DNA of 64,000 nt from Flavobacteriia bacterium (lineage in GTDB: Bacteria > Bacteroidota > Bacteroidia > Flavobacteriales_D > Crocinitomicaceae), in assembly GCA_947463445.1 (NCBI GenBank), contig CANHRS010000004.1, forward strand, positions 1 to 64,000, in the 5' to 3' direction. A model generated the notes under the pieces. The model saw only the letters and a list, made by a program, of their open reading frames with translations. It had not been told where the DNA came from and ran no database searches. Numbering within the stretch: position 1 is the stretch's first letter; the number at the start of each line of letters is the position of its first letter. Of the stretch, positions 10,298 to 20,398 are shown one piece after another. The translations under genes were made by a program, and so were the position numbers.

Positions 10298-10708
10298 ATG
10301 AAAAAAATTTCCATATTCTTACTTTGTAGTATATGTATACTTGTAGCTTGTTCTCGCAATGAAAACAAACAAGTAAAGAAGAAATCACCAAAAAAAGAAT
10401 CACTTGTTGAAATACATAACGGTATTTTCACAGAGTATTACCCTGGTAAAAAACAGAAAAAATTTCAAGGAGAACAAGACGAAAATGGACAACGTCAAGG
10501 TAAATGGACATTTTACGGACCAGAAGGTTTAGAACTTAGTACCACCCATTACGAACATGGTATACGCCATGGGCACTCCATTGTAAAATACCCAAATGGT
10601 GCAATCCATTATTACGGAGAATATAATATGGATCAGCAAATAGGTATTTGGAAATCCTATGATATGCAAGGAAATCTAACCGAAGAAAAAGACTACGGAC
10701 AAAAATAA
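10298..10708 (+). CDS. Lipoprotein with MORN-variant repeats
   Basis: Lipobox ILVACS; repeats GKWTFYGPEG, GHSIVKYPNGAIHYYGEY, GIWKSYDMQGNLTEEKDY. Confidence 0.8.
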   Translation: MKKISIFLLCSICILVACSRNENKQVKKKSPKKESLVEIHNGIFTEYYPGKKQKKFQGEQDENGQRQGKWTFYGPEGLELSTTHYEHGIRHGHSIVKYPNGAIHYYGEYNMDQQIGIWKSYDMQGNLTEEKDYGQK

Positions 10709-12681
10709 TGGCAAGAATACCTCCGCACATCATTGATGAAATAATGCAAACTTCTCGTATTGAGGAGGTTATTGGTGAATTCGTAAACTTAAAACGCGCA
10801 GGTTCTAGTCTAAAAGGGTTAAGTCCATTCACCGACGAAAAAACACCTTCCTTTGTCGTTTCCCCAGCAAAACAAATATTTAAATGTTTTTCTACCGGAA
10901 AAGGAGGTTCTGTAGTCACTTTCCTAATGGAAAAAGAGCACTACTCTTACCCTGAAGCTTTAAAATGGCTTGCCTCTAAATACAATATAACCCTACCAGA
11001 AGAGGAGGAACAAACAGCTGAACAATTAGCTGCCGTAACAGAAAGAGAAAGTTTACAAATCATTAATGAATTTGCTAAAACTCATTTCCATGATCGAATG
11101 CATGAGACAGAGGAAGGGAAAGCAATTGGATTAAGTTATTTTGTTGAGCGAGGTTTCAGACAAGATATTATTGAAAAATTTCAATTGGGATATTGCCTTG
11201 AAAAAGGAAACGACTTTACAGAAGCTGCATTAAATAAAGGGTATAAATTAGAATATCTAGAAAAAATTGGGTTAGTCAAATCCAAAGATGGGAGAAATTT
11301 CGATTTTTTCCGTGGACGTGTCATGTTTCCAATCCATTCTGTAACTGGTCGCGTTCTAGGATTTGGAGGTAGAACCTTACTTTCAGATAAAAAAATTGCA
11401 AAATACTTCAATTCACCGGAAAGTATCATTTACAACAAAAGTGATATTTTATATGGATTATACTTCGCAAAAGGCGATATAATCAAATTCGATAATTGTT
11501 TTTTAGTGGAGGGATACACCGATGTGATTAGTATGCATCAGGCAGGAATTACCAATGTTGTTTCTTCCTCTGGTACCTCTTTGACGCATGGTCAAATTAA
11601 ATTAATTCGTAGATATACTCCAAACGTTACGATACTTTACGATGGAGATGCTGCTGGTATCAAAGCATCCTTTAGAGGGATTGATTTACTTTTAGAGGAA
11701 GGTTTAAATGTACGCGTGGTATTATTCCCCGATGGAGATGACCCTGATTCTTACTCTAAAAAAGTTAGTTCTTCAGAATTAGACGATTATATTAAATCAA
11801 ACACCAAAGATTTTGTAACTTTCAAAGCGGAAATCTTATTACAAGGAACATCAGATCCTATTCAGCGATCCAAGTTAATACACGATATTGTTCATTCTAT
11901 TTCGCTTATCCCGGATCAAATATCCAGAACAGTATACACCAAAGAAATCGCGAAACGCTTTGATATAGATCAGACAATTGTAGAACAAGAATTAGTAAAA
12001 CTAAGAAAAACAGCACTTGGGAAACAAAGTACAGAGCCCGAACAAAGTGCTACTGAAGTTGACTATTCTGTTACTCGAAAAACCAAGATTGAACAAGCCA
12101 ATTCCAATGATCACGAGCTGGAGGATCAAATCAATGCAACAGAATATGATTTAATTCGAATCTTAGTAAAATACGGCACATTAATAATACCTGACGAAAA
12201 AAGAGAATTATCTACTGAAGATGTGACAGTTGCACAACTAATTTGCAATGAGTTATTTCGGGACGAATTAACATTTAATTATCCGACATTCCAAAAAATC
12301 TATGAATATGCGAATGAAGGGATTAACCAACAAAAAACTACCTTCCAAGCAAAACATTACCTACGTTCGGAAGATCAAGATATTGTAAAAATTGTATCTG
12401 AAATTGAAACAGATAAACATGAACTAAGTCACAATTGGCTGAAAGAAAAGAATATAGAAACAAATTACGAAATAGATAAATTAAAAGCAGCTGTTTCAAG
12501 TTCAATATTAGCATTTAAAACGGATAAATTACAACAACGCATTAACGAAATACGCAAAAAAATAAGTCAATTAGGAGAAGATGACATTGATAAAATGGAA
12601 GAATTATTAATTGACCAAATTAATTATGAACGAGCAAAAATGCGTTTTGCAGAACAATTAGGAAGAATAATTTTACGCTAA
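10708..12681 (+). CDS. dnaG: DNA primase with degenerate zinc-binding domain
   Basis: TOPRIM motifs LVEGYTDVISMHQAG and YDGDAAGIKA; N-terminal KGLSPFTDEKTPSFVVSPAKQIFKCFSTGKGG; TAATG overlap with upstream gene. Confidence 0.96.
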   Translation: MARIPPHIIDEIMQTSRIEEVIGEFVNLKRAGSSLKGLSPFTDEKTPSFVVSPAKQIFKCFSTGKGGSVVTFLMEKEHYSYPEALKWLASKYNITLPEEEEQTAEQLAAVTERESLQIINEFAKTHFHDRMHETEEGKAIGLSYFVERGFRQDIIEKFQLGYCLEKGNDFTEAALNKGYKLEYLEKIGLVKSKDGRNFDFFRGRVMFPIHSVTGRVLGFGGRTLLSDKKIAKYFNSPESIIYNKSDILYGLYFAKGDIIKFDNCFLVEGYTDVISMHQAGITNVVSSSGTSLTHGQIKLIRRYTPNVTILYDGDAAGIKASFRGIDLLLEEGLNVRVVLFPDGDDPDSYSKKVSSSELDDYIKSNTKDFVTFKAEILLQGTSDPIQRSKLIHDIVHSISLIPDQISRTVYTKEIAKRFDIDQTIVEQELVKLRKTALGKQSTEPEQSATEVDYSVTRKTKIEQANSNDHELEDQINATEYDLIRILVKYGTLIIPDEKRELSTEDVTVAQLICNELFRDELTFNYPTFQKIYEYANEGINQQKTTFQAKHYLRSEDQDIVKIVSEIETDKHELSHNWLKEKNIETNYEIDKLKAAVSSSILAFKTDKLQQRINEIRKKISQLGEDDIDKMEELLIDQINYERAKMRFAEQLGRIILR

Positions 12682-13802
12682 TGATGAGTCAAACACTTTT
12701 TGAATTAGGTCCATATAATGTTTGTTTGTGGAATATTTTTGCACTTGCTATCATCTATTTAGTAGCATTCATTCTTCGACGCGTCGTACATCAATCCTTA
12801 AAACAGTATTTGATTGGTGTAAATATTCGTGTTGAAGGTAGAAGAACAACCTGGTTACGATTAGTTAGTCAAAGTATCTACTTGATTGCCGCTTACATTG
12901 CTATTCTTAGCTTCAAAATCAATAATAATAATGTTTCGTTTAAAGAATTCCTAAATTTTAAACTCGTTGAATCCAAAACAGTTAACATTTCTTTTTTCCA
13001 AATAATTATCGTTATTGTACTATTCTTCGCAGCGCGAATGTCCGTAAATTTTGTGAAATTGTATTTTAACAGAAAATTTAGACAACAAAAAAATTACAAT
13101 CCAAGCACTGAGTATATCTATGTGCAATTAAGCAAATACTCCATTTATATATTTGCTATCTTATTTAGTTTAAATTTATTCAACATCAATCTTGGTCTAT
13201 TACTAACTGGTTCGGCAGCCTTATTAGCGGTTATAGGTTTTATCTTTCAAGAGGTCTTTAAAGATATGTTTTCTGGGCTTGTTTTACTATTTGAAGGAAC
13301 GCTGAAAATTGGAGACATTATTGAAATACGTGATTCTAAATTTAAAGAACCAGTATTTGCACGAATACTTAAAATCAACGTACGTACAACACAAATCGAA
13401 ACACGCGATGGAAATGTATTCATTATACCAAATGCTAAATTAACGCAGGAATATGTAGAAAATTGGAGCCAAGGAAATGAAGCAACAAGAACAACAATTT
13501 TTGTAAATGTACAGTATGGCACAGACACAGCATTAGTAAGCAATTTACTTAAACAAGCCGCTTTGAGTCATCCGAAAGTAAAAAAATCCCATCCAATACA
13601 GGTACGATTAAGAAACTTAGGTGAAAACGGACTAGAGATGGAACTATTATTTTGGGCAGAAAATACCTGGGATATTAATAATTATAAATCGGAAGTGCGT
13701 TTAGAAATTGATCGTTTATTCCGAGAATATAAAATAATCATTCCATATCCACATAGAACTATTCACGTACAAACGGATAAACATGCAGAAAATAATTTTT
13801 AG
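12681..13802 (+). CDS. Mechanosensitive ion channel (MscS family)
   Basis: GSAALLAVIGFIFQEVFKDMFSGLVLLFEGTLKIGDIIEI. Confidence 0.92.
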   Translation: MMSQTLFELGPYNVCLWNIFALAIIYLVAFILRRVVHQSLKQYLIGVNIRVEGRRTTWLRLVSQSIYLIAAYIAILSFKINNNNVSFKEFLNFKLVESKTVNISFFQIIIVIVLFFAARMSVNFVKLYFNRKFRQQKNYNPSTEYIYVQLSKYSIYIFAILFSLNLFNINLGLLLTGSAALLAVIGFIFQEVFKDMFSGLVLLFEGTLKIGDIIEIRDSKFKEPVFARILKINVRTTQIETRDGNVFIIPNAKLTQEYVENWSQGNEATRTTIFVNVQYGTDTALVSNLLKQAALSHPKVKKSHPIQVRLRNLGENGLEMELLFWAENTWDINNYKSEVRLEIDRLFREYKIIIPYPHRTIHVQTDKHAENNF

Positions 13803-14367
13803 TCTCACTCTGTTTTTAATTTGCAACAATTCCATAACTGCACAAAATTTAGATTACAAAATCTTAAAGGATATAAATAACTCATATACTTCCTCTGGAG
13901 GAAAAATTCAAACATTTATTACAAATAGCATCACACCTTTAACAATAGCAGTCCCTGCAAGTATACTTGCATATTCATTATTTAAAAGAGATTCTATTTC
14001 ACGCAGTAAATTTTATTCAATCGCTTCTTCGGAATTAGTCACCGGAATCATCACAACCTCATTAAAATTAGCAATACGCAGAGAGCGACCATTTTCTAGT
14101 CACAATGACATTGTTAAGTATTCTAATGCAGGCTCTTTATCTTTCCCTTCCGGACATACAAGTGCAGCATTTACCATTGCCACTTCGTTAAGTTTAGAAT
14201 TTCCAAAATGGTATGTAATTGCACCCTCCATGCTTTGGGCTAGTACAATGGGTTATTCAAGAATTTACCTAGGCGTTCACTATCCTTCGGATGTACTTGT
14301 AGGAGCAATAATTGGAGCAGGAACAAGTTATTTGTGTTATAAAGCAAATAAATGGTTACGTCATTAA
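13783..14367 (+). CDS. PAP2-superfamily phosphatase, signal peptide
   Basis: KLAIRRERPF...SFPSGHTSAAF...SRIYLGVHYPSDVLVG triad. Confidence 0.93.
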   Translation: MQKIIFSLTLFLICNNSITAQNLDYKILKDINNSYTSSGGKIQTFITNSITPLTIAVPASILAYSLFKRDSISRSKFYSIASSELVTGIITTSLKLAIRRERPFSSHNDIVKYSNAGSLSFPSGHTSAAFTIATSLSLEFPKWYVIAPSMLWASTMGYSRIYLGVHYPSDVLVGAIIGAGTSYLCYKANKWLRH

Positions 14368-14404
14368 ACAAGTAAAGCCGCAATGTATTGCGGCTCTTGT
14401 TTTA
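14368..14404. terminator. Intrinsic terminator between convergent genes
   Basis: ACAAG-TAA-AGCCGCAA-TGTA-TTGCGGCT-CTTGTTTT; 8-bp perfect stem extended by ACAAG/CTTGT. Confidence 0.8.
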
Positions 14405-14449
14405 AAAATCGTGAATCTACTTATGTAATCCAAAAATTTAGAATCAATT

Positions 14450-16165
14450 TCAATTCTTTGGTTCCCGAATAAACATACGGGAAAAATCAATAATTTCAGT
14501 TGGATTAGTAACAAAGTTTTTAACTCTAAAATTTACCATTGTCATAAAATCTTGATGAAAAAGAGGCATAACAACCGCATCATTTATAATTTGTTGATCA
14601 CATTGTACAAATAAATTTCTTCGTTTGTTTGGATTACGCTCACGCATTGCAAGCTTAAAATTCATATCAAATAATTTATTAGAATATTTAAATGGATTAG
14701 ATATCACGGAAGAATTTGAAATGTTTTCACTAAAAAATAAATTTAAAAAATTCTCAGGATCCGGATAATCTGCAATCCAACCACCACGCCACATTTTCGC
14801 TTCTCCCGATAAAATTGCCTTGTCACGTGCTTCAATACTACATAAATTCAAGACAACGTTTACACGTAAATTTTGTTTTAATTGTTTACAAACACCTACA
14901 GCAGCCTTGTATGATGCTGTTCCAACTTTAGCATTTACAAATAATTTTACTGTTGGAAAACCAGAACCGTTAGGAAATCCAGCTTTGGCTAGTAATTGTT
15001 TAGCGCGAACAACATCAAATGGAAAACCTTTAACTAAAGTATCGTTGTAATCTAGAATTTTTGGTACAAATCCATGTAAAGAAGGTGTTCCTTCACCTTG
15101 TAAAGTGTTCTCAATCAAATCAAGACGATCAATTGCTAAATTGAATGCTTTTCTTACATCAACATTATTAAAAGGCGGAGTCGTATTTGCAAATCCAAAA
15201 TACGCAGAACCTAAAGCTTCTCGTATATCAATCTTATGTTTAACAGTCTTACCAGCTATAGCAGTCTTTAAATCTCCTATCATGTTATCTATTTGATCAA
15301 CATGTATGTCCATTACTAAATCGATTGATTTATTTCGAAATGCAAGCAACTCAGCTTTTTTATCCTTAGAATAACTAACTTCAATATTCGCTAAAAAAGG
15401 TAGTTGATTACCTAAATTGTCTTTCATCCAATAATTAGAATTTCTTGCAAGTATAAGTTTATCGTCTGACCATTCTTCTAGTAAAAAAGCACCAGTTCCT
15501 ACAGGATGTTTACCCAATTCAACACCGTATTTTTCATACGCTTCTTTAGGAAAAATTCCTAAACTATGATGTACTAATAATTTATCAAAACCGATAAAAG
15601 AATATGCTAGTTCAATACTTAAGGTATTATTATCGATAACTTTTATAGCACTTAAATTTTTTGGAGCCTCCCCTTTTTTTGAAAGTGTATAATACGATTT
15701 TGCACCCTTAATTTTAGAAATAAGCAACCAATAAATCTCATTATCTACCGTTTTACTGCATGCAAACTCCAAAGTGTTTTTTACATCATACGCTGTTAAT
15801 TCACGTCCTTTATCTCCAGAAAAACATGCATCATCATGAAAAAAAACACCTTTACGTATTTTAAATGTGAACTTAGTTGCATCGTCATTAACTTTGAAAC
15901 TTTCAGCTATACTTGGAACAATCTCATTCGAAACAGGATCAACTTTCAATAAGGTTTCAAACATTTGACTTCCTACACGTTGACTATAAATACTTGAAGA
16001 AGATAATGGTAATAACGTAGTTATTTTTTCAGCAGACATAAAACGGAAAACACCCCCATATCTAGCATTTCCTTTTGCTTTTAAATTTGAAATATCGTTG
16101 CTATCAGAGCATGCTGTATGAAACAAAAGTGATAACAGGGTTGCAAAAAATAATATTCTACGCAT
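14450..16165 (-). CDS. ABC transporter peptide-type substrate-binding lipoprotein (SBP_bac_5)
   Basis: Lipobox LLFHTAC; LPLSSSSIYSQRVGSQMFETLLKVDPVSNEIVPSIAESFKVNDDATKFTFKIRKGVFFHD. Confidence 0.92.
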   Translation of the reverse strand: MRRILFFATLLSLLFHTACSDSNDISNLKAKGNARYGGVFRFMSAEKITTLLPLSSSSIYSQRVGSQMFETLLKVDPVSNEIVPSIAESFKVNDDATKFTFKIRKGVFFHDDACFSGDKGRELTAYDVKNTLEFACSKTVDNEIYWLLISKIKGAKSYYTLSKKGEAPKNLSAIKVIDNNTLSIELAYSFIGFDKLLVHHSLGIFPKEAYEKYGVELGKHPVGTGAFLLEEWSDDKLILARNSNYWMKDNLGNQLPFLANIEVSYSKDKKAELLAFRNKSIDLVMDIHVDQIDNMIGDLKTAIAGKTVKHKIDIREALGSAYFGFANTTPPFNNVDVRKAFNLAIDRLDLIENTLQGEGTPSLHGFVPKILDYNDTLVKGFPFDVVRAKQLLAKAGFPNGSGFPTVKLFVNAKVGTASYKAAVGVCKQLKQNLRVNVVLNLCSIEARDKAILSGEAKMWRGGWIADYPDPENFLNLFFSENISNSSVISNPFKYSNKLFDMNFKLAMRERNPNKRRNLFVQCDQQIINDAVVMPLFHQDFMTMVNFRVKNFVTNPTEIIDFSRMFIREPKN

Positions 16166-16269
16166 AAACTTTTAGTTAGTGAAACAAATATATTAATAAT
16201 ACAAAGAAATTATACCAAACTTTCTGCTTAGTTTATATTTTTACTAATTTAGATATACAAAAATACATT

Positions 16270-16983
16270 ATGTTACAAAAAATCGCACTTGAAAAAATTC
16301 TGTTCTTAGATATTGAAACAGTACCTCAATTCCCAACTTTCTCACAATTAGATGAAAAAACAAAACAACTATACAATCACAAAACAAAATTTTTACAAAA
16401 AGACAACACTACAACAGTAGATGAATTATACGATAGAGCAGGTATATATGCTGAATTCGGAAAAATAATTTGTATATCAGTAGGTTATATTCATGAAGGT
16501 CAACTAGGTGAACAAATTCGTTTAAAATCTTTTTACAACGATGATGAAGAAACGCTACTAAAAGAATTTGTTACCCTTCTAGAAGAAAATTATAAATTCT
16601 CAATATTATGTGGACATAACGCAAAAGAATTCGACTTTCCTTACATCTGTCGTAGACTTTTAATTCATGGTATAACTTTACCTGCCATATTGGATATTGC
16701 AGGAAAAAAACCTTGGGAAATCAACCACCTAGATACCATGGAATTATGGAAGTTTGGAGACTACAAGGCATATACTTCACTCGCATTATTGTGTCATGTT
16801 TTTCAAATTCCCACACCAAAAGATGATATTTCAGGGGAAGATGTAGCACGTGTATATTACGAAGAAAAAAACCTAGAAAGAATTAAAATTTATTGTGAAA
16901 AAGATGTAGTAGCCTTAATTCAGTTACTTCGAAAAATGATGGGTAAAAGTTTAATAAAAGAAGAAAAAATAATTTTTAGCTAA
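16270..16983 (+). CDS. Predicted PolB-like 3'-5' exonuclease (RNase H fold)
   Basis: ILFLDIETVPQFP; CGHNAKEFDFPYICRRLL; YCEKDVVALIQLLRKM (DEDD-type motifs). Confidence 0.88.
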   Translation: MLQKIALEKILFLDIETVPQFPTFSQLDEKTKQLYNHKTKFLQKDNTTTVDELYDRAGIYAEFGKIICISVGYIHEGQLGEQIRLKSFYNDDEETLLKEFVTLLEENYKFSILCGHNAKEFDFPYICRRLLIHGITLPAILDIAGKKPWEINHLDTMELWKFGDYKAYTSLALLCHVFQIPTPKDDISGEDVARVYYEEKNLERIKIYCEKDVVALIQLLRKMMGKSLIKEEKIIFS

Positions 16984-16986
16984 AAA

Positions 16987-17388
16987 TCAAGGTGCAGCAT
17001 CAATAACTTTTTTACGTATAACAACTGTTGCTGACTTTGTTACTCCTGGCTCTAATTGAACATAAGAAAATCCTTCATATTCTTGATTACCGATAATAAC
17101 TTCACCTTTAATATCTAATACTGCTACGCCTGCTTGGCCATCCTTATACATACTAGAAAAATCAAATTCTACGTTACCGTTAGCATTTGTGAAGGAACTG
17201 TCTGCTAAGTCACCGTTAGCTGGTGTACCTTGTGTGGATTGCGCGCGAATTACAATTTTAACATTTGCTAATGGTAATTTCTTTTCATTAACTGCTTGAA
17301 TAATTGTTTTAGTAGGGCCTATTTTTTCACAATTTGTAAAAAACAAAGCAGTAATTATCAAAAATAAAGAGAAATATATTTTTTTCAT
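16987..17388 (-). CDS. Lipoprotein with Ig-like/carboxypeptidase-regulatory-like domain
   Basis: MKKIYFSLFLIITALFFTNCEK lipobox; the track start at 17463 runs into the upstream gene, internal Met at 17388 preferred. Confidence 0.75.
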   Translation of the reverse strand: MKKIYFSLFLIITALFFTNCEKIGPTKTIIQAVNEKKLPLANVKIVIRAQSTQGTPANGDLADSSFTNANGNVEFDFSSMYKDGQAGVAVLDIKGEVIIGNQEYEGFSYVQLEPGVTKSATVVIRKKVIDAAP

Positions 17389-17398
17389 TTTAATGTAA

Positions 17399-17782
17399 TT
17401 AATTTGGAGATGAAAATTTAACTGTCTGAACCTGTGTTGTTCGATATGTAGCACGAACAGCACCTATACCTGAAAACTGATCTTTTTCAACAAAAATTTC
17501 AAAATAACCATCTCTGGAAGTTGCTATCTGTGTTGCGAAAAAAGTATCTAAATTAAAAGTGCAAAAACCAGAAGTATTAGTGCGTAATTTATCGGAATGT
17601 TTTGCAGTTACTGGATCTGATGAATTACTAGAAATTATTTTAACTTCAACATCTCCTACTAAATTTCCACTAGCATCTCTAACAAATACCTTTAATAAAG
17701 ATTGAGGTTTTTCACAGCTAGTTAAATTTAAAAAAAACAACGCCAACAACGTTATTAAAAAAGGTCTGAATAAACGATTCAT
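17399..17782 (-). CDS. Lipoprotein, similar layout to its downstream neighbour
   Basis: MNRLFRPFLITLLALFFLNLTSCEKP; KVFVRDASGNLVGDVEVKI...TNTSGFCTFNLD. Confidence 0.75.
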   Translation of the reverse strand: MNRLFRPFLITLLALFFLNLTSCEKPQSLLKVFVRDASGNLVGDVEVKIISSNSSDPVTAKHSDKLRTNTSGFCTFNLDTFFATQIATSRDGYFEIFVEKDQFSGIGAVRATYRTTQVQTVKFSSPN

Positions 17783-17891
17783 CTAAAGCTAAATTTTAAT
17801 CTTTCAATCCAAAGTTACATATAAATTTAACGTTGCGTAAAATTTCAATCGTAAAATATTCAAATTGTTCGTCTACAAATATAGATTTATG

Positions 17892-17899
17892 TAACTTTG
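17892..17899 (+). promoter_or_regulatory. -7 promoter motif TAACTTTG upstream of pheS
   Basis: Exact TAnnTTTG, with an upstream TTG at 17865. Confidence 0.5.
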
Positions 17900-17940
17900 A
17901 AATACAAAAAAGGAAATAACACTTTCGTAATTCAAAACAT

Positions 17941-18963
17941 ATGAAAAATAAAATATCCGATGTTTCAATACAAATCAACTCTTTTGAAATCAATAATATC
18001 CTACAGCTTGAAGCATTTCGAATTCAATTTTTAGGGTCAAAAAGTGAAATTAAAAATTTATTTGGGGAATTAAAAACAGTTCCTAATGAAGATAAAAAAT
18101 CAATTGGTAAAGAATTAAATGATTTGCGTATTCAAGCAGAAGAAAAATATGCTGAACACAAAGAGAAACTGGAAAACAACACTACTTCAAAGGAAGCCAT
18201 CGATTATTCAAAACCAGGGGAAAATTTCTCCGTAGGTTCACACCACCCGATTTCATTAGTCAGAAGAGAAATTATAGAGATTTTCAATAGAATTGGATTC
18301 GTAGTTTCAGAAGGTCCGGAAATAGAAGATGATTGGCATAATTTTTCAGCACTAAATTTCCCTCCTGAACATCCTGCACGTGATATGCAAGACACTTTCT
18401 TCATAGAAAAAGGAGAAAACGAAATGGCACTTCGTACACACACTTCATCCGTGCAAGTGCGTGTTATGGAAAATCAAAAACCACCTATCCGCACAATATC
18501 ACCTGGTAGAGTATATCGTAATGAAGCAATTTCTGCTAGAGCTCACTGTTTCTTTCACCAAGTAGAAGGATTATATATCGACAAAAATGTATCATTTGCA
18601 GACTTAAAACAAACACTTTTATATTTTGCAAAAGAAATGTTTGGTGAAAAAGCACAAATTCGTTTACGCCCATCGTATTTCCCATTTACAGAGCCAAGTG
18701 CAGAAGTAGATGTATCTTGTTCCATCTGTAATGCGAAAGGATGTAATGTATGTAAATACACCGGTTGGTTAGAAATATTAGGTTGCGGAATGGTAGATCC
18801 AAATGTACTCGAAGCTGCAGGGATTGATTCAAAAACCTACACTGGTTATGCATTTGGTATGGGAATTGAACGAATTACGCAATTAAAATACAAAGTGAAT
18901 GATTTGCGATTATATTCTGAAAATGATGTTCGTTTTTTAAAACAATTTACACCTTCAATTTAA
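17941..18963 (+). CDS. pheS: Phenylalanine--tRNA ligase alpha subunit
   Basis: HPISLVRREIIEIFNRIGFVVSEGPEIEDDWHNFSALNFPPEHPARDMQDTFF; GRVYRNEAISARAHCFFHQVEGLYID. Confidence 0.97.
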   Translation: MKNKISDVSIQINSFEINNILQLEAFRIQFLGSKSEIKNLFGELKTVPNEDKKSIGKELNDLRIQAEEKYAEHKEKLENNTTSKEAIDYSKPGENFSVGSHHPISLVRREIIEIFNRIGFVVSEGPEIEDDWHNFSALNFPPEHPARDMQDTFFIEKGENEMALRTHTSSVQVRVMENQKPPIRTISPGRVYRNEAISARAHCFFHQVEGLYIDKNVSFADLKQTLLYFAKEMFGEKAQIRLRPSYFPFTEPSAEVDVSCSICNAKGCNVCKYTGWLEILGCGMVDPNVLEAAGIDSKTYTGYAFGMGIERITQLKYKVNDLRLYSENDVRFLKQFTPSI

Positions 18964-18964
18964 T

Positions 18965-19300
18965 ATGGCACTTAACTGGACTGAAATACATTCTGTAGAT
19001 GAACTACATGAAATTTGGGATAACTCTTTAGAAAAACCAGCTGTTTTTTTTAAACATAGCACACGATGTAGTATTTCATCAATGGCACTTCGGGCTTTTG
19101 AACGTAACTGGTTACCGGATGAAACGCAACTATTTTTTATTGACTTAATTGCCAAAAGAGATGTGTCTAATCTTTTAGCTGAACTCAGTAAGGTAGAACA
19201 TCAATCTCCGCAAATAATAGTAACTAAGAATCAAAAAGTACTATATTCCGATTCTCATGGAACCATTGACGCGGAAAAAGTGCAAAAACTAATTCAATAA
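18965..19300 (+). CDS. YtxJ-like (bacillithiol-associated) thioredoxin-fold protein
   Basis: FFKHSTRCSISSMALRAFERNW...AELSKVEHQSPQIIVTKNQKVLYSDSHGTID. Confidence 0.82.
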   Translation: MALNWTEIHSVDELHEIWDNSLEKPAVFFKHSTRCSISSMALRAFERNWLPDETQLFFIDLIAKRDVSNLLAELSKVEHQSPQIIVTKNQKVLYSDSHGTIDAEKVQKLIQ

Positions 19301-19305
19301 AAAAC

Positions 19306-20394
19306 ATGTCAAAAGCAAGACGAATTTCGATTATAGTAATTCTTATACTTCTTTTAGGAGCTTATTTTATAATACCTCTTATAGATAATTTTGATCCAAA
19401 AACTCCTGTACAAGAAAATGAAATTGAATTAGCACACTTTAATTTCCCAGATGATATTACTCTCAAATATGGTTCTACTAAAACATTAAGTTTTTCTGTT
19501 AAAGATAAATCTGTATCTAAAATTGAATTGTTACTCTCTGATAAATTAATACAATCTTGGTCTTCACCTACTGGTAAAATTACATTTGAATTAAATTCAT
19601 CCAAATTAGTATTGGGTGCACAAGAAATTAAAATAAACATTTTTTCAAAAAACAAACTAGTTTCTGAGGATAGTAGATTAATTCGTGTGTTATCCGATGT
19701 AAAACCTCAACAATTAACGGCGAAAGTTGTTTCACTTATCCCACATAACTCGCTTCATTTCACCCAAGGATTAGAATTTTACCAAAACGAATTATTTGAA
19801 GGTACTGGTCAATACAACGAAAGTAAAGTGTTAAAAATGGATCTTACTTCTGGAAATATAAAAAAATCGGTTGCTATTGATCCAACTTGTTTTGGGGAGG
19901 GTATAACGATTTTTAACGATAAACTATATCAAATTACTTGGAAAGAGCAAAAATGCTTTATATACAATGTAAATACCTTAGAACTTGAAAAAACGATCAA
20001 TTATGTAGGAGAAGGTTGGGGATTGTGTAACGATGGAAAGAATATTATCATGTCTGATGGATCCGAGAGAATATATTTCAGAAATCCTAACACATTTGAA
20101 ATAACAAAAACTATCGAAATTTACGATAATATAGGGCCAAAAATAAACCTAAATGAATTAGAATACATAGACGGTAAAATTTACGCAAATGTTTGGCAGG
20201 AAAATTACATCCTAGTTATCGATCCAACTATTGGAAAAATTGATCGTGTAATTAACTGTGCATCAATAATTGCTCAAGCTAGGGGAACTGGTGAAGTACT
20301 GAATGGTATTGCCTATAATAAAAACACTAAAAAATTGTATTTCACCGGAAAAAATTGGAGTAAAATAGCAGAAGTAGTACTAACAGAAAAGTGA
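19306..20394 (+). CDS. Glutaminyl-peptide cyclotransferase (glutamine cyclotransferase family)
   Basis: VVSLIPHNSLHFTQGLEFYQNELFEGTGQYNES; ELEYIDGKIYANVWQENYILVIDPTIGKI; N-terminal TM. Confidence 0.92.
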   Translation: MSKARRISIIVILILLLGAYFIIPLIDNFDPKTPVQENEIELAHFNFPDDITLKYGSTKTLSFSVKDKSVSKIELLLSDKLIQSWSSPTGKITFELNSSKLVLGAQEIKINIFSKNKLVSEDSRLIRVLSDVKPQQLTAKVVSLIPHNSLHFTQGLEFYQNELFEGTGQYNESKVLKMDLTSGNIKKSVAIDPTCFGEGITIFNDKLYQITWKEQKCFIYNVNTLELEKTINYVGEGWGLCNDGKNIIMSDGSERIYFRNPNTFEITKTIEIYDNIGPKINLNELEYIDGKIYANVWQENYILVIDPTIGKIDRVINCASIIAQARGTGEVLNGIAYNKNTKKLYFTGKNWSKIAEVVLTEK

Positions 20395-20398
20395 TTCT

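Noticed and set aside
10536-10919. Minus-strand ORF overlapping the MORN lipoprotein and dnaG
   Set aside because: Antisense to two well-supported coding regions.
16972-16987. Palindrome ATTTTTAGCTAAAAAT between convergent genes
   Set aside because: Perfect 16-bp palindrome, but AT-rich and loopless; in this base composition it is weak evidence for a terminator or binding site.
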